This document shows, piece by piece, positions 1-5,446 of a DNA stretch of 5,446 nucleotides; the stretch's first letter is position 1, and each line of letters opens with the position of its first letter. Source of the DNA: an uncultured Parabacteroides sp. GTDB taxonomy: Bacteria; Bacteroidota; Bacteroidia; Bacteroidales; Tannerellaceae. The notes under the pieces are model-generated. The model worked only from the letters and a program-made list of their open reading frames with translations, was not told the DNA's origin and searched no databases. The stretch spans positions 1-5,446 of the forward strand of contig CAMTPG010000192.1 in the NCBI GenBank assembly GCA_947074335.1, read 5' to 3'. The translations under genes and the position numbers were made by a program.

Positions 1-274
1 AAATTGATGTCTACCAACATAAACAACAGAATCACTTACTCCCACTCATGGAGAACAACCAAACCACGCATGAAACCACAGGATTCCCCCCATTGCATTG
101 CATTTTAATTTACCCTGCAGGGGTTTGAAAATTGCATGCCAACGGGAAGAAATTTATCTGTCGGGAAAAAACAGGAGTGCTTAAAAACGGAAAAATAGTT
201 TATCACCTCAGGCATTCAAAATCCTTCATCCGGGCGTTATCAAATACGAACTAAATCAAAACCTGTTAATCCGC
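1..274. other. Non-coding left flank, no gene recognised
   Basis: No frame on either strand gives a credible protein here; the best plus-strand reading from the ATG at 49 stops after about 27 codons. The only local structure seen is a short palindrome, CCCTGCAGGG at 113-122, and a small CATTG tandem near 93-102. The stretch forms the 3' flank of the minus-strand hydrolase that ends at 275. No convincing terminator for that gene was found; the nearest candidate is a weak hairpin overlapping its stop codon. The neighbour further left is outside the window. Confidence 0.6.
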
Positions 275-1243
275 TTACAGTGAATTTCTAAAAAACGATT
301 CCAGTTCATCAAACGGGATTAAATCGACGCGATCATATAAATCTATATGGTTGGCGCCGGGTATGATGCGCAGTGTTTTGGGTTCTTTTGCCAGTTTGTA
401 TGCCTCTTCGCTGAAGCCGCGCGACATGGCATTTTCGCCGATGATGAACAGCAGCGGGCGGGGCGAAATGGAATCGATATCCGTCATCGGATAAAAATTC
501 AGAAATTTGGCATTACTCGTGAAGGTGGGATGCGTGGTGGTTTGCAACGTGGCTCCTTTGGGGATAAATTCGCCGCGCGGTGTGCGGTAAAAATCATAAA
601 ATTCACGTTGTGCGGGCGGTGTATCGGGCGCTAACTCATTCACCGTTCCGCCTGTGAGTTCAACTTCGCCACCCAGAAATTCTTTATTACGCTGTATGGC
701 TACATCGTTAAGCATGGCTTCGCGACCGGCGGCATAAACAAAACGCGTGGCCGCACCCATATCTACCATGCTTGCAGTAGCCAGCGCTTTTATGCGTACA
801 TCTATTTTTGTGGCATTGATTACAAAACCGCCGCTGCCGCAAATGCCAATCACACCGATTTTGGCCGGATCTACCTCATTTTGTGCTTCCAGAAAATCGA
901 CGGCAGCGCTAAAATCCTCCGAATATACATCGGGCAGTACCGCATAGCGCGGTTCGCCCTCGCTTTCTCCCCAAAAAGATAAATCGAAAGAAAGGGTGAT
1001 AAATCCCCTTTCGGCCATTTTGACGGCATACAGATTGGCACTCTGCTCTTTGACGGCTCCCATGGGATGTCCTACCACGAGTGCGCTGTATTTCTGTGTT
1101 TTATCCATCTCTTTCGGTCGGAAAAGATTTCCGCAGATTTTCATTTTATATTGATTCGGAAAAAATACTTTTTCGGTAATTACGCGGTCGCTTTGATAGA
1201 AATTATCGGCTCCGTTGTTTGAATTTTTCGGTTGTTCGTTCAT
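275..1243 (-). CDS. Cytoplasmic alpha/beta hydrolase with Cys nucleophile (YcjY-like)
   Basis: This is a 322-residue alpha/beta-hydrolase fold protein, predicted to hydrolyse an ester, thioester or lactone; the substrate is unknown. The oxyanion region is GHPMGAVKEQ (58-67) and GESEGEPRY lies at 92-100. The nucleophile elbow G-I-C-G-S-G-G (133-139) places Cys135 where most family members have Ser, as in dienelactone hydrolase and YcjY-type enzymes. His299 in GANHIDLYD is the catalytic histidine. The acid is probably Glu270 in IIGEN. The roughly 100 residues between elbow and acid form a cap. There is no signal peptide, so it should be cytoplasmic. The first 20 residues are polar and low in complexity and have no counterpart in the paralogue at 2542-3456, with which the core aligns clearly. 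It is divergent from the aldo/keto reductase across 366 bp. The fold is certain; the exact reaction is not. Confidence 0.9.
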   Translation of the reverse strand: MNEQPKNSNNGADNFYQSDRVITEKVFFPNQYKMKICGNLFRPKEMDKTQKYSALVVGHPMGAVKEQSANLYAVKMAERGFITLSFDLSFWGESEGEPRYAVLPDVYSEDFSAAVDFLEAQNEVDPAKIGVIGICGSGGFVINATKIDVRIKALATASMVDMGAATRFVYAAGREAMLNDVAIQRNKEFLGGEVELTGGTVNELAPDTPPAQREFYDFYRTPRGEFIPKGATLQTTTHPTFTSNAKFLNFYPMTDIDSISPRPLLFIIGENAMSRGFSEEAYKLAKEPKTLRIIPGANHIDLYDRVDLIPFDELESFFRNSL

Positions 1244-1271
1244 GATGACTGATTTTTTGACATACCTGTTA

Positions 1272-1290
1272 TATTTCCGGTCAGGAAATA
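1272..1290. repeat. 7-bp inverted repeat upstream of the left hydrolase
   Basis: TATTTCC (1272-1278) and GGAAATA (1284-1290) are perfect inverted arms around a 5-bp spacer. The element lies about 30-50 bp upstream of the start codon of the hydrolase that begins at 1243. It could be an operator for a dimeric regulator or a hairpin in the leader RNA. The sequence is directly visible; the function is not known. Confidence 0.45.
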
Positions 1291-1408
1291 ATCCGGATGC
1301 ATCGGATAATTTATTTATTTCTGTAACAGAATCTTGCAGCAGAAGTTTATTATAAATAACGGATTGTATAACCCGGATTACCGATTATGGGGTTATCAAT
1401 TCTGTTTT

Positions 1409-1440
1409 CCGTAAAAAAGATACAAAATGCCGTAATTCGG
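1409..1440 (+). promoter_or_regulatory. Predicted AraC-type operator of the aldo/keto reductase (imperfect direct repeat)
   Basis: CCGTAAAAAAG (1409-1419) and CCGTAATTCGG (1430-1440) form a direct repeat with a 21-bp period. The second copy matches the CCGTAATTCAG unit found twice upstream of the esterase operon in 10 of 11 positions, the first in 8 of 11. Orientation toward the downstream gene and the 10-bp gap are the same as at that site. The 26-bp distance to a -7-like box is also the same. It is inferred to bind the AraC-family regulator encoded from 4566. Confidence 0.55.
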
Positions 1441-1466
1441 GGCAGCACTGCGCGCGGATAAACTGT

Positions 1467-1474
1467 TATATTTA
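1467..1474 (+). promoter_or_regulatory. Candidate -7 box for the aldo/keto reductase
   Basis: TATATTTA matches the Bacteroidota -7 consensus TAnnTTTG except for the last base. It starts 26 bp after the second operator repeat, exactly the spacing seen at the esterase promoter. No TTTG-like -33 box is present, which would fit activator dependence. TAAGTTTG at 1478-1485 is a full consensus match 11 bp further on and is an alternative. Either would give a leader of roughly 120-130 nt before the ATG at 1610. Confidence 0.35.
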
Positions 1475-1609
1475 AAATAAGTTTGAATAAATAAGATGTG
1501 GTTTGAATTAAAACGGAAATCTGAGAAAACAGAAGTCTGAATATGGATCTAATCTCAAACAAACCGATATCATTTAAACAACTAAATTATGATTTGAAAT
1601 TAATAATCT

Positions 1610-2452
1610 ATGGAAACAATTCAATTAAACAATGGTGTTGCAATGCCGCACGAAGGGTTTGGTGTATTCCAGATCTCCGATCAGCAGGTATGCGAAAATG
1701 TAGTTTCGGAAGCTTTGAAAACCGGCTATCGCTTAATCGATACCGCTTCGGTTTATCAAAACGAAGAAGCGGTGGGGCGTGCCGTGCAAAAAAGCGGGAT
1801 TCAGCGCAGTGAACTATTTATTGCGTCGAAAGCCTGGATTTACGAAATGGGCTATGAAAAGACGAAAGCGGCTTTTTACGATACGCTGAAACGGTTAAAT
1901 CTGGATTATCTGGATCTGTATCTGATACATATGCCTTTTGCCGATTATTACGGAGCCTGGCGTGCCATGGAGGAGCTGTATAAAACGGGAGCGATACGGG
2001 CCATCGGAGTTTGCAATTTTAAGCCGGACCGGTTAGTGGATCTGTGTTTGAATGCATCGGTGATTCCGGCGGTTAATCAGATCGAGATTCATCCGTTTCA
2101 TCAGCAAAACGAAAGCATCGCCGTGATGAAGGATTATGGCATTCAGCCCGAAGCCTGGGCGCCTTTTGCCGAAGGAATACAGGATATTTTTAAAAATGAA
2201 TTGCTTGCCGTGATTGCCCGGAAATATCATAAAACGACCGGACAGATTATTTTACGCTGGCACATTCAGCGCGGCATTGTGGCCATTCCCAAATCGGTTC
2301 ATGCCGAAAGAATCAGCGAAAATTTCAATATCTGGGATTTTGAACTCGATGATGAAGATATGATTGCCATTAAAGCGCTTGATCAGGGGCACAGTTTTAT
2401 TCTGGATGTGCTTTCGATTGATGAGATAAAGCGGGTTTACAGTATAAAATAA
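1610..2452 (+). CDS. Aldo/keto reductase (AKR5/2,5-diketogluconate reductase-like)
   Basis: This 280-residue cytoplasmic NADPH-dependent oxidoreductase should reduce an aldehyde or ketone to the alcohol. The complete catalytic tetrad is visible: Asp44 (YRLIDTASVY), Tyr49, Lys74 (IASKAW) and His107 (LIHMPF). NEEAVG at 51-56 and GVCNF at 133-137 are family signatures, and VNQIEIHP (155-162) is the usual cofactor-side strand. IPKS (226-229) with Arg234 and Asn238 is the pocket for the 2'-phosphate of NADPH. Length is normal for the family. The start at 1610 is well supported, because the in-frame ATG at 1589 hits a stop two codons later. WAPFAEG replaces the common WSPLGRG, so loop contacts may differ. 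It is transcribed alone, with an operator-like repeat upstream and a terminator downstream. The subfamily is assigned by resemblance; the substrate is unknown. Confidence 0.95.
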   Translation: METIQLNNGVAMPHEGFGVFQISDQQVCENVVSEALKTGYRLIDTASVYQNEEAVGRAVQKSGIQRSELFIASKAWIYEMGYEKTKAAFYDTLKRLNLDYLDLYLIHMPFADYYGAWRAMEELYKTGAIRAIGVCNFKPDRLVDLCLNASVIPAVNQIEIHPFHQQNESIAVMKDYGIQPEAWAPFAEGIQDIFKNELLAVIARKYHKTTGQIILRWHIQRGIVAIPKSVHAERISENFNIWDFELDDEDMIAIKALDQGHSFILDVLSIDEIKRVYSIK

Positions 2453-2460
2453 TAATAATA

Positions 2461-2496
2461 AAAGCTGCGGCAGGAGATTTTGCCGACAGCTTTTTT
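2461..2496. terminator. Rho-independent, probably bidirectional terminator
   Basis: AAAGCTG (2461-2467) pairs with CAGCTTT (2487-2493), and CGGCA (2468-2472) pairs with TGCCG (2481-2485). This leaves one bulged A at 2486 and an 8-nt loop. A T-run follows at 2491-2496 on the plus strand. The run of A and AAT before the stem gives a T-rich tail on the minus strand. It begins 8 bp after the reductase stop and lies between convergent genes, so it can end both the reductase transcript and the esterase-hydrolase operon. Confidence 0.88.
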
Positions 2497-2541
2497 GTTT
2501 ATTTCAGCTGCACGAAACCGGAAATTTGTTTCATGATCCTA

Positions 2542-3456
2542 TTATAAATAGTGGTCGAAATAATGAGTCAGCTTTTCGGCCACCTGTTCCACGAACGGGG
2601 CTTTATCGTACAAATCGACATGTTTTGCTCCGGGAATCTGATAGATTTCTTTGGGCTCGAGCGCCTTTTCGTAGGCAGTATCCGTAAAATAATAGGTATC
2701 GGCCAGTTCGCCCGTGATGAAGAGAACCGGGCGCGGCGAAAGTGTATCGATCAAACTGAATGCATCCCAGGCTGCCATGCGATCGTTGCACGAAAAAAGA
2801 TACTGATTGTGCGAATTGGGATGCGATGCCCGCGGTGTACAATAATAATCGGATGCATCTTTGGATATTTGGGCCGTAGTATCGGTAAATTCGGCCGGCG
2901 AGGCGGGCACATATGCGGCATAAAGCGGGTTTTCGCCACGGGCTTCGCGGGTGCGTTGTGCGGCAATATCGCGTAAGAGTTGTTGTCGCTCTTCACGACT
3001 CAGACTGCGAAACAGACCATTCCGCTGACTGTCGCCTACATCCCATGTACTGATTCCGGCCACGGCTTTGATCCGCGCTTCCGTCTGAGCTGCATTGATC
3101 GCATAACCGGCTCCGGCACAAATACCGAAAGCGCCGATGCGTGTTTCGTCAATATAGGGCAATGTTACTAAATAATCGATGGCGCAACGAATATCTTCCA
3201 CTCGTTTTGCAGGATCTTCCAGATAGCGCGGATAGCCTTCGCTTTCGCCCTGATGCGCGGCATCATAAGCCAGTGCTATGTAACCGCGAGTAGCTAAAAT
3301 AGCAGCATATAGTCCTGAAACCTGCTCTTTTACGCCGTTGCCGGGATGTACGGCTACAAGTGCCGGATAGTTACGGAACGGATCAAAATCTTCCGGAAAA
3401 TGAAGCTCTCCCGAAATATTCAGATCGCCGTGTTTGAATGTAATTTTCTTTTTCAT
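2542..3456 (-). CDS. Cytoplasmic alpha/beta hydrolase with Cys nucleophile, second paralogue
   Basis: This is a 304-residue alpha/beta hydrolase without a signal peptide, predicted to cleave an ester or lactone in the cytoplasm. HPGNGVKEQ (37-45) is the oxyanion region and GESEGYPRY lies at 70-78. The nucleophile elbow G-I-C-A-G-A-G (111-117) puts Cys113 in the nucleophile position. His279 in GAKHVDLYD is the catalytic histidine. Glu250 and Asp253 in ITGELAD are candidate acids. Residues of about 140-240 form a cap. It is a clear paralogue of the hydrolase at 275-1243, sharing VKEQ, GESEG.PRY, GIC, SPRP and the HxDLYD ending. Its start codon lies 3 bp after the stop of the secreted esterase, so the two are almost certainly one operon with coupled translation. 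It may process products imported after extracellular cleavage, which is inference. Confidence 0.92.
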   Translation of the reverse strand: MKKKITFKHGDLNISGELHFPEDFDPFRNYPALVAVHPGNGVKEQVSGLYAAILATRGYIALAYDAAHQGESEGYPRYLEDPAKRVEDIRCAIDYLVTLPYIDETRIGAFGICAGAGYAINAAQTEARIKAVAGISTWDVGDSQRNGLFRSLSREERQQLLRDIAAQRTREARGENPLYAAYVPASPAEFTDTTAQISKDASDYYCTPRASHPNSHNQYLFSCNDRMAAWDAFSLIDTLSPRPVLFITGELADTYYFTDTAYEKALEPKEIYQIPGAKHVDLYDKAPFVEQVAEKLTHYFDHYL

Positions 3457-3459
3457 TGA

Positions 3460-4293
3460 TTATTTTTTTGAAGTGAGAAAATCGAACGCAATTGTAGTTA
3501 CTCCGTCGATATCCTGACTGAATGCATGATCTGTATTTTCTAAAAGATGTAATTCGCTGTTGGCATAACTGTCGTGATATTTCTGTGCATAGGTATAAGG
3601 CACAAGTTCGTCGGGTATGCCGTGAATAATGCAAACAGCTCCTTTAAACTTTTCGGCCGTGGGATAGATTTGCAGTTTTTGTGCTTCAAGTATCCAGTCT
3701 CTGCCGATGTTGTGATTGAATGTGGTGATGTATTCGGGCACATTATCGGGATCATATTTCGTAAAAAGGGTTGTTCCGGCATTAGCTTCATCATAAATTA
3801 CGGCTGCGGGAGCAAATAAAACGATGCGATCAATCTCGCCGGGAGCCGATTCGCCCGCCACCATCGATGTTACTACACCGCCCTGCGAATGTCCAACCAG
3901 ACTGATTGTGGAAAAACGATCTGTATTTTCGATATAGCGGATCACGGCTTTGGCATCTTCAATCTCTTTCGGTACAGTCATTTTGATGAATTCGCCATCG
4001 CTTTTGCCATGTCCGTTAAAATCGAAACGAAGTGTGGCCATGCCGGAGTTATTGAGTTTTTCGGCCATGGTTTGTATCAGGGGTTCTTCGCTGTTCGACA
4101 TGAGTCCGTGCATAATGATGGTAATCGGAATTTTTGTCTGAGCCGGTGTTTCGGGAGTTGTTAAGATGGCATGAAGCCGGCCGTTCGGTCCGTCGATCGA
4201 AAAGGTATCAGTTGTCATTTGGATAGTTTGTGCCTCTGTTAGTGTTGATCCGAAGCAGAAAAACAACAGGCTTACGATTGTTTTTAATTTCAT
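3460..4293 (-). CDS. Exported Ser-type esterase, Est1E/cinnamoyl (feruloyl) esterase-like
   Basis: This 277-residue alpha/beta hydrolase probably cleaves carboxyl esters in the periplasm. An N-terminal signal peptide is visible: Lys2 and Lys4, a hydrophobic core at 5-15, and likely cleavage after Ala21. Cys13 lacks a lipobox. The core has HGLMSN (62-67) for the oxyanion hole, GHGKSDG (94-100), nucleophile Ser136 in GHSQGG, acid Asp228 in HGIPDELVPY and His256 in NTDHAF. The KYDPDNVPEY segment (179-188) and the following roughly 20 residues resemble the small inserted lid of Est1E and related feruloyl esterases. An in-frame ATG at 4329 would add 12 residues (starting MHKLYY) ahead of the signal peptide. 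The ATG at 4293 is preferred because it opens a textbook signal sequence. It leads the operon with the hydrolase ending at 2542. Ferulate specificity is a family-based guess; other short esters are possible. Confidence 0.9.
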   Translation of the reverse strand: MKLKTIVSLLFFCFGSTLTEAQTIQMTTDTFSIDGPNGRLHAILTTPETPAQTKIPITIIMHGLMSNSEEPLIQTMAEKLNNSGMATLRFDFNGHGKSDGEFIKMTVPKEIEDAKAVIRYIENTDRFSTISLVGHSQGGVVTSMVAGESAPGEIDRIVLFAPAAVIYDEANAGTTLFTKYDPDNVPEYITTFNHNIGRDWILEAQKLQIYPTAEKFKGAVCIIHGIPDELVPYTYAQKYHDSYANSELHLLENTDHAFSQDIDGVTTIAFDFLTSKK

Positions 4294-4358
4294 GTTGTAC
4301 TTATTTAATGTGTAATACAGTTTATGCACCGGTTACTGTGCACTTGAGTTTCCGGATG

Positions 4359-4366
4359 CAAAAATA
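4359..4366 (-). promoter_or_regulatory. Candidate -7 box of the esterase-hydrolase operon
   Basis: Read on the minus strand this is TATTTTTG, a full match to the Bacteroidota -7 consensus TAnnTTTG. It lies 26 bp downstream of the proximal operator repeat and would start transcription near 4353, about 60 nt before the preferred start at 4293. No TTTG is present at the -33 position. This fits a promoter that depends on the activator bound just upstream. Confidence 0.5.
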
Positions 4367-4392
4367 AGGAAGAACAAGCAGTACATTTGTGT

Positions 4393-4424
4393 CTGAATTA
4401 CGGTGATAATTACCTGAATTACGG
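4393..4424 (-). promoter_or_regulatory. Predicted AraC-type operator, two perfect 11-bp direct repeats
   Basis: The plus strand carries CTGAATTACGG at 4393-4403 and again at 4414-4424. The repeats are identical with a 21-bp period, two helical turns. Read toward the esterase they are CCGTAATTCAG twice. AraC-family proteins carry two helix-turn-helix units and commonly bind direct repeats of this spacing immediately upstream of, or overlapping, the -35 region. The gene for such a protein starts 142 bp away on the other side. Binding is inferred; the repeat is directly seen. Confidence 0.7.
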
Positions 4425-4463
4425 ATAATGAAAAGAAAGCTGTTATAATTAAATCAGAATCAT

Positions 4464-4471
4464 TATTTTTG
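4464..4471 (+). promoter_or_regulatory. Candidate -7 box of the AraC-family regulator gene
   Basis: TATTTTTG on the plus strand matches TAnnTTTG and is the same octamer as the divergent esterase box. It would give a leader of about 90 nt before the ATG at 4566. A good -33 partner is not evident, so this is a motif match with moderate support. The operator repeats lie 40-71 bp upstream of it, which would also allow autoregulation. Confidence 0.35.
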
Positions 4472-4565
4472 CTTATAACTGTATTTGCAGCAGATTGGTA
4501 TATCTGTCTGTAATACTTGATAATGATCTTTTTATACATTGAATAACCCTGTTTATTATTGATAG

Positions 4566-5446
4566 ATGAGTGATAAAATAATACAGTTAAACAGCATAAA
4601 AAGCTATAATGATTTATATGGACTGGATACGTTACATCCGCTGATAAGTATCGTGAATCTGACGAAAGCCAAACATATTGTGAATCACGTAAAAATGAAT
4701 TACGGCATTTATGCCCTGTATCTGAAATGCAATTTAGCCTGTGCCATACAATATGGCAGAAAGGTGTACGATTATCAGGAAGGAACCATTGTTTGTTTTG
4801 CTCCCGGTCAGGTTGGCGAAGTAAATACGGTAGAGGATGAAATTAAACCGGAAGTATATGGTATTATTTTTGATCCGTCGCTGATTAAAGGTACTCATCT
4901 GGGAAATCAGATTGCCAAATATCCTTTTTTCTCGTACGATATTACCGAGTCGCTTCATTTATCGGAAATCGAGCGTAAGGTGATTATGTTATGTCTCGAA
5001 ACCATTCAACTCGAACTCGAACACGAATCAGATCCGCACTCCAAATCTTTACTGATTAAGAATCTGGATCTGCTGCTGAATTATTGTCAGCGGTTTTATG
5101 AACGTCAATTCATTACACGCGAAGAGAATAACAGAGATATTCTGCAGCAATTCGAAAAATATAGTATCGAGTATTTTGAAAGGCAGCAAACAGCGCCCAA
5201 AAAATTACCTTCCGTTAAATATTTTGCCGACAAGTGCTGTTTATCTGCCAATTATTTTGGCGATTTAATAAAAAAGGAGACCGGTAAAACCGCACAGGAG
5301 TATATTCAGCAAATGATACTTGGAAAAGCCAAAAGTTATATTCTGGAAACATCTCTGTCGATGAGTGAAATTTCGGATAAACTGGGCTTCAAACATTCAC
5401 AACATTTCGGCCGGTTCTTTAAAAAACATACCGGATTGACACCCAC
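4566..5446 (+). CDS. AraC-family transcriptional regulator, 3' end cut by window edge
   Basis: The reading frame opens at the ATG at 4566 and runs without a stop to the last base, giving 293 residues; perhaps ten or so are missing. An in-frame TAA lies 18 bp upstream, fixing the earliest start. The N-terminal part (about 25-180) contains HPLISIVNL, then YGRKVYDYQEGTIVCFAPGQVGEV (written here as one motif around 63-86), and a linker with LLLNYCQRFYERQFITR. This is a layout I recognise from many Bacteroidota AraC regulators. The C-terminal DNA-binding domain has two helix-turn-helix units: one around 214-247 (LPSVKYFADKCCLSANYF) and one around 265-293 (SMSEISDKLGFKHSQHF, then FFKKHTGLTP). It is divergent from the esterase operon, and the direct repeats at 4393-4424 are its likely target. 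The ligand is unknown; an activator role is inferred from promoter geometry. Confidence 0.93.
   Translation, partial: MSDKIIQLNSIKSYNDLYGLDTLHPLISIVNLTKAKHIVNHVKMNYGIYALYLKCNLACAIQYGRKVYDYQEGTIVCFAPGQVGEVNTVEDEIKPEVYGIIFDPSLIKGTHLGNQIAKYPFFSYDITESLHLSEIERKVIMLCLETIQLELEHESDPHSKSLLIKNLDLLLNYCQRFYERQFITREENNRDILQQFEKYSIEYFERQQTAPKKLPSVKYFADKCCLSANYFGDLIKKETGKTAQEYIQQMILGKAKSYILETSLSMSEISDKLGFKHSQHFGRFFKKHTGLTP

Larger units (their letters stand above)
1244..1609. promoter_or_regulatory. Divergent intergenic region between hydrolase and aldo/keto reductase
   Basis: This 366-bp AT-rich region separates two divergent genes and has no credible coding frame. It holds a perfect 7-bp inverted repeat (1272-1290) on the hydrolase side. 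On the reductase side it holds a 21-bp-period direct repeat (1409-1440) followed by candidate -7 boxes at 1467-1474 and 1478-1485. It also contains an 8-bp direct repeat, GTTTGAAT, at 1481 and 1501. No TAnnTTTG box was found reading toward the hydrolase. Confidence 0.6.

Noticed and set aside
113..122. Palindrome CCCTGCAGGG as a regulatory site or hairpin
   Set aside because: It has no loop for a stable hairpin and no nearby gene or partner site to support a role.
263..280. Possible terminator hairpin at the end of the left hydrolase
   Set aside because: Only four consecutive pairs (CTGT with ACAG), then a mismatch and a weak extension; the following T-rich stretch is interrupted. It is too weak to list as a terminator.
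1350..1562. 70-residue minus-strand open frame in the divergent intergenic region
   Set aside because: It runs through the operator and promoter motifs, shows no recognisable motif, and has hydrophobic AT-rich composition typical of non-coding DNA.
2551..2976. Long plus-strand open frames opposite the hydrolase genes
   Set aside because: They are antisense shadows of well-supported alpha/beta hydrolase genes and show no family motifs.
4294..4329. Longer esterase start adding 12 residues
   Set aside because: The extra residues (MHKLYYTLNKYN) would precede an otherwise complete signal peptide starting MKLKTIV, so the downstream ATG is the better start.
1292..4360. Shared 10-mer TCCGGATGCA at 1292-1301 and 4351-4360, both upstream of minus-strand hydrolases
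   Set aside because: The match does not extend beyond 10 bases, its position relative to promoters differs, and a very similar CGGATGCA occurs inside a coding region near 2852. It is probably coincidence.
4333..4539. 68-residue minus-strand open frame upstream of the esterase
   Set aside because: It covers the direct repeats and both candidate -7 boxes and resembles no known family; it is best explained as chance in AT-rich intergenic DNA.

Overview
The window looks like a chromosomal piece of a Bacteroidota bacterium, probably Bacteroidales-like, although the sequence does not fix the genus. Three things point that way. The genes lack Shine-Dalgarno sites and are preceded by AT-rich leaders. 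TAnnTTTG-type -7 promoter boxes lie in the intergenic regions. The AraC-family regulator at the right edge closely resembles a type that is common in this phylum. There are no RNA genes, CRISPR arrays, insertion sequences or phage genes.

Layout from left to right: bases 1-274 hold no gene. A minus-strand alpha/beta hydrolase with a cysteine nucleophile (275-1243) is separated by 366 bp from a divergent plus-strand aldo/keto reductase (1610-2452). A probably bidirectional terminator (2461-2496) separates the reductase from a convergent minus-strand pair. That pair is a second cysteine-type hydrolase (2542-3456) preceded, 3 bp away, by a signal-peptide-bearing serine esterase of the Est1E/cinnamoyl-esterase type (3460-4293). 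A 236-272 bp intergenic region, depending on the esterase start, then leads to a divergent plus-strand AraC-family regulator (4566 to beyond the window end).

The most interesting feature is regulatory. Upstream of the esterase operon, the 11-mer CCGTAATTCAG (read toward the operon) occurs twice with a 21-bp period. Upstream of the aldo/keto reductase, a degenerate copy of the same pair (CCGTAAAAAAG and CCGTAATTCGG) occurs with the same 21-bp period and the same orientation toward the gene. In both places exactly 26 bp separate the second repeat from a TAnnTTT-type -7 box, and no -33 box is evident. Two direct repeats on one face of the helix next to a promoter lacking its upstream element is what an AraC-family activator is expected to use, and such a gene sits beside one of the sites. 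I infer that this regulator controls the secreted esterase, the cytoplasmic Cys-hydrolase and the aldo/keto reductase as one small regulon.

A plausible combined job is ester or lactone cleavage outside and inside the cell, with NADPH-dependent reduction of a carbonyl product, as in scavenging of plant aromatic esters or detoxification of reactive carbonyls. The substrate cannot be read from the sequence.
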